The notes below the pieces were generated by a model that worked only from the letters and a program-made list of their open reading frames with translations, did not search any database and was not told the origin of the DNA. The translations under genes were made by a program, and so were the position numbers. 21,742 nt of DNA from Peptococcaceae bacterium (GTDB taxonomy: Bacteria; Bacillota; Peptococcia; DRI-13; UBA5745). The stretch is from positions 1-21,742 of the forward strand of contig JAISDM010000296.1 of NCBI GenBank assembly GCA_031264885.1. The letters run 5' to 3'. Of the stretch, positions 13,776-21,118 are shown piece by piece (the stretch's first letter is position 1; the number at the start of each line of letters is the position of its first letter).

Positions 13776-14044
13776 GGCCGTACACCTGTCTTTGAAAATA
13801 ACTTTCCGGGCGTTACCTTGACAGCCAGCTCAAGCCAGGCGCCCCCGCGGCACACGAAAGGATTCGCTTACTGCTGCTTCCTTCCGGATCTGACAGGGTT
13901 CACAAAGCTTCGTTGCGCGGGACCCGGCCATCAACGCCGCTTATCAAAGCCGGACCCCACAAAGTTAATCCGAGGACAGGAATTCGATCCCGCTATAGCG
14001 GATTGCGGGTACAGGGCGCCGCTGCCTCCCCATCTAGTACGGCC
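13776..14044 (-). ncRNA. ffs: signal recognition particle RNA, large bacterial type
   Basis: The minus strand shows the conserved SRP features in order. The 5' part GGCCGTACTAGATGGGGAGG is followed by GCGGCGCCCTGTACCCGCAA and CCGCTATAGCGGG; the domain IV core CAGATCCGGAAGGAAGCAGC (about 13877-13896) binds Ffh. The 3' end GTGTACGGCC pairs with the 5' GGCCGTAC. The length of about 269 nt fits the large SRP RNA (scRNA) of Bacillus and clostridia. A TAATTTTTTTT tract follows the 3' end and may terminate transcription. The position directly upstream of dnaX matches B. subtilis scr. Ends are inferred from the pairing and could shift by a few bases. Confidence 0.95.
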
Positions 14045-14051
14045 AAGTTTT

Positions 14052-14079
14052 ATTATCTCACAAAATTTCTAAAAAGCAA
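14052..14079 (-). promoter_or_regulatory. promoter of the SRP RNA gene
   Basis: On the minus strand TTGCTT (14079-14074), a 16-base spacer and an extended -10 TGA-GATAAT (14057-14052) end eight bases before the inferred RNA 5' end at 14044. Bases 14080-14190, between this promoter and the SDR stop, show no gene; a CCTGCG/CGCAGG pairing near 14098-14163 has no recognisable identity. Confidence 0.7.
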
Positions 14080-14190
14080 ACCTGTTTTTTGAAGGGCCTG
14101 CGACTCCATCCCGAATCGCGCAATCTCGCGGGCTGACACTCAGCATTGATTTGCCGCGCAGGAAATACGCGATATAATACGCCGCTCCTT

Positions 14191-15012
14191 TCATTCTTTG
14201 CCCATATCTTTCATCATAGCGACCAGGCGCATTTTCACGCCGGACGGTATGGCGCGGGTCAGATTGTTCACAAGTCCCGGCACTATGACGGCTTTGTTCC
14301 GGGTCAGCTTATGATAGGCATACTCGGCTACCGCCTGCGGTTCCGCGGACATAGGCGGCGTCCGTATCCCCTCCTTGTCAAAAAATCCGGTCTTCGTACT
14401 GTTGGGGCAAAGGGCGCAGACATCCACGCCCCGCCTCCTTGCCTCATAACGGATGGCGCGGCTGTAGCTCAGCACGAAAGCCTTGCTGGCAAAATAGGTG
14501 GAGTTGTACGGGCCCGGCTGAAAGGCGGCGACTGAGGCTATGTTGAGTATCTTGCCGCTGCCCCGCCGGTACATTTCCGGCAGGTACAGCTTGCACAGCT
14601 GCACCAACGCGATCATGTTCAGGCGCATCAGCGACTCATCGGCCTCAAAGTCGATCTCATCGGTGGCTGCCAAAAGCCCCATGCCCGCATTGTTCACCAG
14701 AATATCCACTCCGATGCCCGCGTTCGCGACCTGCCTATGCAGGGCCTTCGCGCCGCCTGGCAGGCTTAAATCCTCGACAACGGCTGTCACGGGACGCGCG
14801 AATTCCTTTTCCAGCCGTTCCTTTGCGGAGAGAAGCCGCTGCTCATGCGACCCATTGATGATGAGTTCACACCCTCTTTTGCCGAACGACCTGGCTAACT
14901 CAAAGCCGATGCCGCCGCTGCTTCCGGTAATTAAAACACGCGGCGTCTTGTCACCTCTGTCCTTATATCGCGAGAGCCGGCCGCCGTCCTTTGGGTTGGC
15001 GCGGTCCATCAT
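14191..15012 (-). CDS. short-chain dehydrogenase/reductase (COG0300-like)
   Basis: This 273-aa classical SDR has the cofactor motif TGSSGGIG (29-36), NNAG (107-110) and the catalytic set N132, S160, Y173 and K177 (YFASK). It is an NAD(P)-dependent oxidoreductase; the residues after TGSSGGIG and the ending VPGLVNNLTRAIPSGVKMRLV resemble the DltE/YqjQ-like COG0300 group. The substrate cannot be told. The start overlaps the transporter stop by four bases (ATGA), with no ribosome binding site of its own, so it is probably translated by coupling. It forms an operon with the MFS gene, divergent from the PucR-type regulator. Confidence 0.93.
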   Translation of the reverse strand: MMDRANPKDGGRLSRYKDRGDKTPRVLITGSSGGIGFELARSFGKRGCELIINGSHEQRLLSAKERLEKEFARPVTAVVEDLSLPGGAKALHRQVANAGIGVDILVNNAGMGLLAATDEIDFEADESLMRLNMIALVQLCKLYLPEMYRRGSGKILNIASVAAFQPGPYNSTYFASKAFVLSYSRAIRYEARRRGVDVCALCPNSTKTGFFDKEGIRTPPMSAEPQAVAEYAYHKLTRNKAVIVPGLVNNLTRAIPSGVKMRLVAMMKDMGKE

Positions 15013-16409
15013 AAGTCAGTTTTCGGGTTAGAAGTATAGCGGAAACCCAAAAAGGCGACGCACATGGCTGCCGCGCAGAAAGCGAAGGCCAGCCGGAAGC
15101 AGGATTCCAGAGAGCCGGTCATGTTCAGGAGCGTTCCCGCAGCCGCCATATAAAGGCAAGAGCCAAGGGAACCGGCGAAGTTAAACATACTGATGCCCGC
15201 GCCATAGTCCCTGGGATCAAGATCGCTCATGAAAAAAGGCATCAGAGAGCTTTGCGGGACGACCACGCCAATTCCGCCCAGGGCGCTGGCGGCAAGAATC
15301 ACAAGAATCGGCGTGTCGGGACGCGCCAGGAGGAGCAGGAAGGTCGCGGCCAAAATGAGAAACTGCGCCAATAAAGCAATCGGGCGAAAACGTTTCTGAA
15401 ATTTTGTCGAAAGAACGCGCCCGAACACCACGCCGAAAACGGCTTGCGCGAGGGTTTGCGGCATCGTTACCGTAGCGCTCACCGCCGGCGACACCCGCAT
15501 GACTTGCTGAGCGTAGACGATGGCGAAGGCGGCCATAGTCGTGAAGAAAGAAGTCGTCAGCATGGACACGAGAAAACTGGAAGTGAATTTCTTGCAGCGA
15601 AATACTTTTATGGGAACGGTTGGGTTTGGATGGCGGGATTCCAGCACGACCATGAGCCAAATTCCAACGGCCGCCAACACCGCTAAGCCCAGTCCCGCCG
15701 GGCTCAGCCAGGGAAAAACACTGCCGCCCAGACTCAGCCAGGAAACCAGCGCGGAAACACCCACGATCAGCAGGACGATGCCCATCCAGTCGAATTGACC
15801 GCTTCCTGTGCCGGGCGGTTTCCTGTTAGGATAAAGCGCCAGGAAAAAAGGGAGTCCAAGGATGAAAAAAGGCAAGTAAACGATAAATACGATTTGCGTG
15901 AAGCCGCGGTTGAGCAATTGCCCGGCCGCCAGCGGTCCGGCCAGCGAGCCGATTGCCATAAAGGTGGTAAACAGCCCGAAATACTTGGGGCGTCCCGTTT
16001 CCTCCACCACATCGGAAATAACGGTGTAGAGCCCGGAGATATAGAACCCGATGCCCATATTGGAAAACGCGTAGAGCGTCATGAGCGGGGGCAGGGATTG
16101 CGTGACCAGCAAGCCCAGGCGCGAGATCGTTTGCAGGATGATCCCGAACAGGATCACGGTTTTAATGCCAAACAACTCGCTCAGTTTCCCGGTCAACGGC
16201 ATTGCCAGCATCATACTGAGAGTAGCCAGGGCGTTGATCAGTGAATAATAAGCCATCCCGCCGATGGATTGCAGGACAATGGGAAGCGCGACGCCGGCGC
16301 TGTATCCCGCCGCCTGAAAACCGGCCGCGAAAAGCAGAATGGCGATCATCAACAAAGACCTTTTTCCGGAAGGCAGAGGGACTAAGGCGGTTTCTTTCGC
16401 TGTTTCCAT
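15009..16409 (-). CDS. MFS transporter, EmrB/QacA (DHA2)-like
   Basis: This protein of about 466 aa is strongly hydrophobic throughout, with roughly 14 membrane segments, as in drug:H+ antiporters of the DHA2 group. The loop after TM2 reads PLTGKLSELFGIKTVI (MFS motif A variant) and another segment MAIGSLAGPLAAGQLL matches the motif C region. An efflux role is likely, substrate unknown. I chose the ATG at 16409. The frame is open to a TTG at 16457 and the best purine-rich site (AGAAAGG) is about 13 bases before the ATG, so the start is uncertain. It overlaps the SDR gene by four bases. Confidence 0.88.
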   Translation of the reverse strand: METAKETALVPLPSGKRSLLMIAILLFAAGFQAAGYSAGVALPIVLQSIGGMAYYSLINALATLSMMLAMPLTGKLSELFGIKTVILFGIILQTISRLGLLVTQSLPPLMTLYAFSNMGIGFYISGLYTVISDVVEETGRPKYFGLFTTFMAIGSLAGPLAAGQLLNRGFTQIVFIVYLPFFILGLPFFLALYPNRKPPGTGSGQFDWMGIVLLIVGVSALVSWLSLGGSVFPWLSPAGLGLAVLAAVGIWLMVVLESRHPNPTVPIKVFRCKKFTSSFLVSMLTTSFFTTMAAFAIVYAQQVMRVSPAVSATVTMPQTLAQAVFGVVFGRVLSTKFQKRFRPIALLAQFLILAATFLLLLARPDTPILVILAASALGGIGVVVPQSSLMPFFMSDLDPRDYGAGISMFNFAGSLGSCLYMAAAGTLLNMTGSLESCFRLAFAFCAAAMCVAFLGFRYTSNPKTDL

Positions 16410-16527
16410 AGGTTTGCGCCAGCCTTTCTGTTTTATCTTTTCTACAGACAAAATCAATCTGCTGGCAAGCGAATCATCAGGATTGCTCCGACGTTAACCG
16501 GACAGACATTTGACCGGAAAAAACCGG

Positions 16528-16549
16528 AGTATAATCCTGCGGAGCCTCC
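16528..16549 (-). promoter_or_regulatory. candidate promoter region of the MFS/SDR operon with GGAGCCTCC box
   Basis: A -10-like TATACT reads on the minus strand at 16533-16528, with the near-palindrome GGAGCCTCC (16541-16549) just upstream in the spacer. No good -35 is seen. The same nine bases occur at 18645-18653 beside the promoter of the plus-strand operon. This is a weak call. Confidence 0.3.
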
Positions 16550-16605
16550 GATTCATATTGTATTATGAAAAACTGGCCCGGACAAGCGACAATTTTGTAG
16601 GTTTC

Positions 16606-16859
16606 CGATTCGTAATTTGGCGCCATTTGTAGGGGCGGCATTCTGCCGCCTGGGACCGTCCGAAAACGCAATAATCTTTGCACGAAACACACCATGGAAA
16701 CGCACCCAAATTATTGTCGGGCTTGTCTATCCCCTGTCATTCCGGGCTTGTCCCGGAATCCAAAAATGATAAACCAAAGAACCTGGATTCTGGGACAAGC
16801 CCAGAATGACAAAAATATGGCGCCGGAATGACAAGATATGATAGTTTTCGGACAGTCTC
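16606..16859. repeat. composite repeat cluster with a 75-bp GTCATTC element
   Basis: The 565-base gap between the MFS and regulator genes holds no credible gene. It contains CGATTCGTAATTTGGCGCC (about 16606-16624), whose reverse complement recurs near 21085, a GTAGGGGCGGCATTCTGCCGCC REP unit, and a 16-base inverted pair (16652-16667 and 16844-16859, two mismatches). In the middle is a full 75-bp element (16736-16810). The rest of the gap holds the promoters listed separately. Confidence 0.8.
16736..16810 (-). repeat. 75-bp GTCATTC/GAATGAC element, full copy
   Basis: Its reverse complement differs from the copy at 20994-21068 at about three of 75 positions. The ends are GTCATTC and GAATGAC. 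Each half is a smaller hairpin (GTCATTCTGGG...CCCAGAAT type) with a central GGTTTATCATTTTTGG segment. Confidence 0.92.
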
Positions 16860-16918
16860 GCCTGTCTTTGACACAGGGATATCTGAATTGCGAATCGCCG
16901 CAGCTGTAGGTTTTGCTG

Positions 16919-16945
16919 TTGCGTAATATGGATTTATGATATAGT
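16919..16945 (+). promoter_or_regulatory. candidate promoter of the PucR-type regulator
   Basis: An extended -10, TGA-TATAGT (16940-16945), lies 30 bases before the regulator ATG. The nearest -35, TTGCGT (16919-16924), is only 15 bases away, so the upstream TG probably matters more. Confidence 0.4.
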
Positions 16946-16975
16946 AATTGTAATCAGAATCAGGAGGCGGATGTT

Positions 16976-18514
16976 ATGTTGCTTTCCGGGGATTGCGTCG
17001 CGTTCGCGCTACGCAGGAAGTATACGCTGACCGCGCGTTTTCTTCGTGAACAGAGAATGGATTTGCGGCCGCCGCTGCTCTGCGCGGATGGCGCGTTGGT
17101 CCCGCGGCAAGTGTATATATGGGATTCGCGCCCATGGCCCGGCGTCATGCCCGCCGACTGCCTGATTCTCGGCAGCGGTTCTTTGCCGGGGGACGCGTTC
17201 CCGCCCTGCGATTGCGTCTGGCTGACTCAACCGATGACTCCCGCCTGCCTGCTCAATGAGACACAGGAGATTTTTGCCTTTTATCAAAACTGGGACGACG
17301 CGCTGCAGCGCTTGCTTTGGGCGGACGAAGACGCGGCGCAGCAAATGCTCGACATCAGCGTCCCGGTTCTGGAGAACCGTCTGAACCTGGTGGACGCGGA
17401 TTTTCATTTCCTTGGCTTTGCGCAGGATCCGGCATGGCCCCAAAACAGCGGCAACGAGATGTATTATCTCACTGAAACGATCATTGAGCCGCCGCTTTTG
17501 GCGGAGATCTACGACAGTTTCCTGCGCAACCGGCAAAGCCGGGCGGTAGAATATGTTATTCTTGAGAATATGGGCGTTTCCTCAATCAGCGTCAATTTGT
17601 TCAATGGCGCTATATACATGGGGAATCTGGGGGCTGTGCCTTCTTATCGGGATTTTGAAAGTCATGATTCTTTAGTGCTGACGCATTTGGCCCGTTACCT
17701 GGAAAAGGAACTGATCCGGGGCAAGCGGGCGGTTTCGTTGGCGCGACTAGGCCAGATTCAGGACGCGTTTGCGCATCTGCTGCAAGGGCATAATCCAAAT
17801 GAAGAATCCTTGTCCCGCCTGTTGCGTAACAGCGGTTTTCAGACCAATGATCGCTATCATTGTCTTGTTTTGCAACTTCCGCCGAAGGCTGGAGAGGAAT
17901 TGGCCGGTTATATCGGGCAGCGCCTTTTGCGGGCGAAAACCGGCGCGGCGGTTCAGGCGGAGGACGGGCTGCTGGCCATGATCATCAATGTCAGCGTGAC
18001 GGAGCGGCAAAACCTGGACTGGGAGGCGGACATCCTGTCCATATTGACGGATTTGGATTTAATATGTGGCGTCAGCCGGCCGTTTACACAATTCAGCGAT
18101 TGCTTCCGTCATTATAAGGAAGCGGTTCTCGCGCTGCGTTTAATGGAACTGGACGGGGGCAAGGGCTGCTGTTATTTCGCGGACTGCGCGCTCCGTCTGG
18201 CTCTTCGTCATTGTGTCGGTTCCCTTGACGCGGAGCAATACTACGGGGATGGGTTCCGTCAGCTGATCGCGCATGACGCCCACAGCCAAGTGTCTTATGT
18301 GGAGACCCTGGGGACTTATCTGGAAGAAGGCATGAACGCGCTGCGGACGGCTACGCGGCTCGATATCCGGCGCAATTCATTCCTTGCGCGATTGGATCGG
18401 ATTCAGCGCCTGCTCCGGGAGGATTTGAACGATCCGCATACCCGCTTTTATCTGGAACTCTGTGTCCGGCTTTATCGGGAGGAAGGTATGCCCGGGAGCG
18501 GTGGCGGCGGCTGA
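16976..18514 (+). CDS. PucR-type transcriptional regulator
   Basis: This 512-aa regulator is recognised by its C-terminal PucR helix-turn-helix: YVETLGTYLEEGMNALRTA, then RRNSFLARLDRIQRLL and DLNDPHTRFYLELCVRL (about 440-502). The N-terminal region (about 1-110, with LLCADGALVPRQVYIWDS and MPADCLILG) resembles the purine-catabolism-type sensory domain. The middle (about 120-400) has no motif I can name beyond a GGDEF-like/CdaR-type fold common in this family. Such proteins usually activate adjacent catabolic or transport genes on binding a small molecule. The ATG at 16976 has AGGAGG eight bases upstream. It is divergent from the MFS/SDR operon and followed by a strong terminator, so it is transcribed alone. 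The C-terminus ends in a Gly run. Confidence 0.85.
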   Translation: MLLSGDCVAFALRRKYTLTARFLREQRMDLRPPLLCADGALVPRQVYIWDSRPWPGVMPADCLILGSGSLPGDAFPPCDCVWLTQPMTPACLLNETQEIFAFYQNWDDALQRLLWADEDAAQQMLDISVPVLENRLNLVDADFHFLGFAQDPAWPQNSGNEMYYLTETIIEPPLLAEIYDSFLRNRQSRAVEYVILENMGVSSISVNLFNGAIYMGNLGAVPSYRDFESHDSLVLTHLARYLEKELIRGKRAVSLARLGQIQDAFAHLLQGHNPNEESLSRLLRNSGFQTNDRYHCLVLQLPPKAGEELAGYIGQRLLRAKTGAAVQAEDGLLAMIINVSVTERQNLDWEADILSILTDLDLICGVSRPFTQFSDCFRHYKEAVLALRLMELDGGKGCCYFADCALRLALRHCVGSLDAEQYYGDGFRQLIAHDAHSQVSYVETLGTYLEEGMNALRTATRLDIRRNSFLARLDRIQRLLREDLNDPHTRFYLELCVRLYREEGMPGSGGGG

Positions 18515-18521
18515 CGGCGGC

Positions 18522-18568
18522 GCGGCTGCGGGAAAGTTCTTGACGAACTGACTGCGGCCGCTTTTTTT
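18522..18568 (+). terminator. rho-independent terminator after the regulator
   Basis: GCGGCTGC (18522-18529) pairs with GCGGCCGC (18554-18561, one G-T wobble); an inner AGTTC/GAACT stem lies within, and seven T follow at 18562-18568. It starts eight bases after the regulator stop. Confidence 0.9.
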
Positions 18569-18606
18569 GTAGGCCGAGACTTCGGACATTCGATATTTTT
18601 GCCCGA

Positions 18607-18635
18607 TTTACAGCATCGCCGGGAATACATATGAT
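18607..18635 (+). promoter_or_regulatory. sigma-A promoter of the amine-dehydrogenase-like/SDR operon
   Basis: TTTACA (18607-18612), a 17-base spacer and TATGAT (18630-18635): each hexamer is one base from consensus. It gives a leader of about 76 nt before the ATG at 18718. GGAGCCTCC (18645-18653) lies just past the expected start site and is a candidate operator. Confidence 0.65.
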
Positions 18636-18717
18636 ACAGGAAAGGGAGCCTCCAAGATCCCTGTTGGCAAGCGCGATCCACACAAAAATAATCGGCGAAA
18701 ATAAGGAGGGTGATCGA

Positions 18718-19854
18718 ATGGCAAAGAAGAAATACCGGTTTGTGATCATTGGGACGGGGAGCCTGGCGTCTATCGCGGCCCGCTGCGTCCAGGGGAGGGA
18801 TAATCTGGAGCTTGTGGGGATATGGGCCCATGAAGAAACGGATGGGCACAAAATCGGAATGGACGCGGGGCTTTTGGACGGCGATACGCCTTGCGGCGTT
18901 CTGGTTACCGGTAACGAGGAAGACTTGTGGGCGCTGAAGCCGGACGCGGCGCTGGTCGTCCTGAATTTGGACACGGATCTGGAGAAACGGGACAGAATCG
19001 TCGGCGGGTGGTACGAAAAATGCCTTTCCCGGGGAATCAATGTGGTTTCCACCAGCATCGGCACTCTGATTAACCCCGCCGCCCATCACGATCAGGCATT
19101 CGTGGCGCGTCTGGATTCGGCCGCGAAAAAAGGCGGCGCTTCCCTCTATGTCACCGGGGAGGAGCCTGGCTACGGCGAACATTTGGCCGCGCTGCTCGCG
19201 ACTTGCAGCAACACCATCAAGACGATTACGACTTCGGAGATTTTTGATTACCAGACCTCGGCCAGCGGGGATTGGATGATTAATCTCTTTGGATTCGCCA
19301 AGCCCAAAGATTACGTCTGTCTGTTTGAGAAGCCCGGCTTCCTGGAGTTTTCCTGCGCCAGTCCCATCCATGATGTGGTACAGACCCTTGGGTACAAACT
19401 GGATCGCATTGAGATGGTTTACGAAAAAATCCTGACCGAAAAAGACATCCCCTGCGGCGTGGGCAGTATCCCGGCGGGCACAGTCGGCGCTGTCCGCTGG
19501 CGCCTGCTCGGCATTGTCGAAGGGAAGTCCCGGGTAATTCTGGAACATGTTAACCGCGTCGGCAGGGAGATTGCCCCTGAATGGCCTCAGGCCGCCATGC
19601 CGGGTACGATCCGGGTAAAAATTGAGGGCGATCCTAATTTGCAGCTGGATTTCAGCGTCGGGACGGCCGAACGGCCCGGGGAGCTGGCTTATGACGGCAT
19701 GGTGATGACCGCCATGCGGGTGTCAAACGCCATCCCCTATGTCTGCGAGGCGCCAGCGGGCATCGTCACATTCCACGATATGCCATTGACCGTGCCGGCC
19801 AGCGCTCTCCGCAGCGAAGCCACGTATGTAGAACACACGATATACCGCGGATAG
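18718..19854 (+). CDS. NAD(P)-dependent amine dehydrogenase-like oxidoreductase (COG3804)
   Basis: This 378-aa protein has an N-terminal Rossmann fold (FVIIGTGSLASIAARCV, glycines at 12 and 14) followed by ELVGIWAHEE and the segment VVSTSIGTLINP. The middle and C-terminal parts (GEEPGYGEHLAALLATCS, DYQTSASGDWMINLFGFAKP, WRLLGIVEGKSRVILEHVNRV) match the dihydrodipicolinate-reductase-like group that includes 2,4-diaminopentanoate dehydrogenase. The exact substrate is unknown; many members have no assigned reaction. The start at 18718 has AAGGAGG nine bases upstream; an earlier in-frame ATG at 18631 lies inside the promoter and is rejected. The second SDR follows 103 bases downstream, so the two probably form one operon controlled by the regulator before them. 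Confidence 0.8.
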   Translation: MAKKKYRFVIIGTGSLASIAARCVQGRDNLELVGIWAHEETDGHKIGMDAGLLDGDTPCGVLVTGNEEDLWALKPDAALVVLNLDTDLEKRDRIVGGWYEKCLSRGINVVSTSIGTLINPAAHHDQAFVARLDSAAKKGGASLYVTGEEPGYGEHLAALLATCSNTIKTITTSEIFDYQTSASGDWMINLFGFAKPKDYVCLFEKPGFLEFSCASPIHDVVQTLGYKLDRIEMVYEKILTEKDIPCGVGSIPAGTVGAVRWRLLGIVEGKSRVILEHVNRVGREIAPEWPQAAMPGTIRVKIEGDPNLQLDFSVGTAERPGELAYDGMVMTAMRVSNAIPYVCEAPAGIVTFHDMPLTVPASALRSEATYVEHTIYRG

Positions 19855-19860
19855 TCAACC

Positions 19861-19924
19861 TATACTCGCGAGTATAAGCCGGAATGGGGGGCCAACGCAC
19901 AATGCGCGTAATGCGTATTGTGCG
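19861..19924 (+). promoter_or_regulatory. palindrome and hairpin between the two operon genes
   Basis: TATACTCGCGAGTATA (19861-19876) is a perfect 16-bp palindrome seven bases after the stop of the oxidoreductase. A second structure follows: CGCACAATGCGC (19896-19907), loop GTAAT, then its complement 19913-19924 with one mismatch. There is no T run, so simple termination is unlikely; an operator, an RNA processing site or attenuation of the downstream gene are possible. Confidence 0.6.
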
Positions 19925-19957
19925 CGCGAAACGGCGGAATGAAAGGCAGGTGGAGCA

Positions 19958-20779
19958 ATGCTTGATTTCTCAAGCGTAAAGGATAAAGTCGTCATCGTTA
20001 CCGGCGCGAGCAGGGGCATTGGCGAGGCGATCGCCAGATGCTGCGCGGCGAACGGCATGAAGGTGGTCTGTGCCGCCCGGGGTATGGAGAAAGGCGAACA
20101 GCTCGCCGGGGAGATACAGGGGAACGGCGGCAGCGCCGTGTTTCGCCAAACCGACTGCGGCGACCCAGGCGCGGTGAAAGATTTGATTGAGTTTGCCGTA
20201 GATCATTTTGGCGGACTTGACGGTATTGTGAATAACGCCGGTATCGGTTTGGGCGGCTTTCCGCTGCACGAGTACGATTTGGAAGATTATGACAAGATAA
20301 TGGATTTGAATCTGAAAGGCGTTTTTGCTGGTATGAAATACGCGGCAGAGGCCATGTTCAAGAGCGGATCTACAGGCGGTTTTATCATCAACGTGGCCTC
20401 CGTTGCCGGACTGCTGCCTCAGAGAGGGCAGGCCCTGTACACGGCCGCCAAATTCGCGGTGGTTGGAATGACCCGAACCGCGGCTTTGGATTATGCGCCC
20501 TATGGTGTCACCGTGAACGCAATCTGCCCCGGATACACTCTTACGTCTATGTTTGACGGGATACCTGATGAGGCCATGAATTTTTTCCTGCGAGACTGTC
20601 CCGCCGAACGCCTGGGCAAGCCCGAAGAATGTGCGTACATCGCTTTGTTCCTGGCGTCCGACATGGCCCGGTATATCAGCGGCGCGGCCATTCCGGTAGA
20701 TGGCGCGCTGTCCGCCGGATCCAAAAACATGATCAACTGGAAGCATCCAGAGATTCGTTCTGCGGCAAGGCGCGTCTGA
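19958..20779 (+). CDS. short-chain dehydrogenase/reductase, FabG-like
   Basis: This 273-aa classical SDR has TGASRGIG (15-22), NNAG (92-95), N118, S148, Y161 and K165 (YTAAK), and the typical C-terminal ICPGYTLTSM and SGAAIPVDGALSAG. It is an NAD(P)(H)-dependent alcohol/ketone oxidoreductase acting on an unknown compound. The ATG at 19958 is preceded by AGGTGG. It is distinct from the SDR at 14191: the two share only the family fold and motifs. A perfect 64-base hairpin lies 67 bases after its stop. Confidence 0.93.
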   Translation: MLDFSSVKDKVVIVTGASRGIGEAIARCCAANGMKVVCAARGMEKGEQLAGEIQGNGGSAVFRQTDCGDPGAVKDLIEFAVDHFGGLDGIVNNAGIGLGGFPLHEYDLEDYDKIMDLNLKGVFAGMKYAAEAMFKSGSTGGFIINVASVAGLLPQRGQALYTAAKFAVVGMTRTAALDYAPYGVTVNAICPGYTLTSMFDGIPDEAMNFFLRDCPAERLGKPEECAYIALFLASDMARYISGAAIPVDGALSAGSKNMINWKHPEIRSAARRV

Positions 20780-20846
20780 TATTATTGACTGGCTGGAAAG
20801 CATCATTAAAAGAGATCGCCATTGTTGACTACGCCGCCAGCGCAGC

Positions 20847-20910
20847 ATAACAACAGAAATATAGCGTGAGCGGAACAATCGTTCCGCTCACGCTATATTT
20901 CTGTTGTTAT
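20847..20910. repeat. perfect 30-bp stem hairpin with 4-base loop
   Basis: Bases 20847-20876 are exactly reverse-complemented at 20881-20910 around AATC. The arm starts ATAACAACAGAAATATAGCG. It follows the SDR gene and may end or protect its transcript, though no T run follows. Gap 20780-21118 otherwise holds only the 75-bp element and short repeat pieces. Confidence 0.95.
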
Positions 20911-20993
20911 CCAATGACAGGAGGGGAATGGGAAAATATGGGCGCCTTTCCGGACGGTCCCGCCCGCCTTTGAACCGACACAGAATTTCCGCC

Positions 20994-21068
20994 GTCATTC
21001 TGGGCTTGTCCCAGAATCCAGGTTCCTTGGTTTATCATTTTTGGATTCCGGAACGAGCCCGGAATGAC
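20994..21068 (+). repeat. 75-bp GTCATTC/GAATGAC element, full copy
   Basis: Its sequence runs from GTCATTCTGGGCTTGTCCCA to CGAGCCCGGAATGAC. It matches the reverse complement of 16736-16810 at about 72 of 75 positions. Flanks also share pieces with that copy: CGGACGGTCCCG at about 20951 and GCGCCAAATTACGAATCG at about 21085. Confidence 0.92.
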
Positions 21069-21118
21069 AAAATGTGGTATCGGAGCGCCAAATTACGAAT
21101 CGCAGTTTTTCAACAGCG

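Noticed and set aside
13631..13855. Upstream extension of the dnaX frame (75 extra residues)
   Set aside because: It runs through the inverted-repeat element and the 3' part of the SRP RNA gene; the conserved DnaX start MAYQALYRAWRP with a ribosome binding site is at 13630.
14098..14163. Possible tRNA upstream of the SRP RNA gene
   Set aside because: Ends can pair (CCTGCG with CGCAGG), but there is no TTCGA T-loop motif or cloverleaf.
16477..16695. 72-codon open frame upstream of the MFS gene
   Set aside because: It overlaps repeat pieces and the presumed promoter region, has no ribosome binding site and no recognisable domain.
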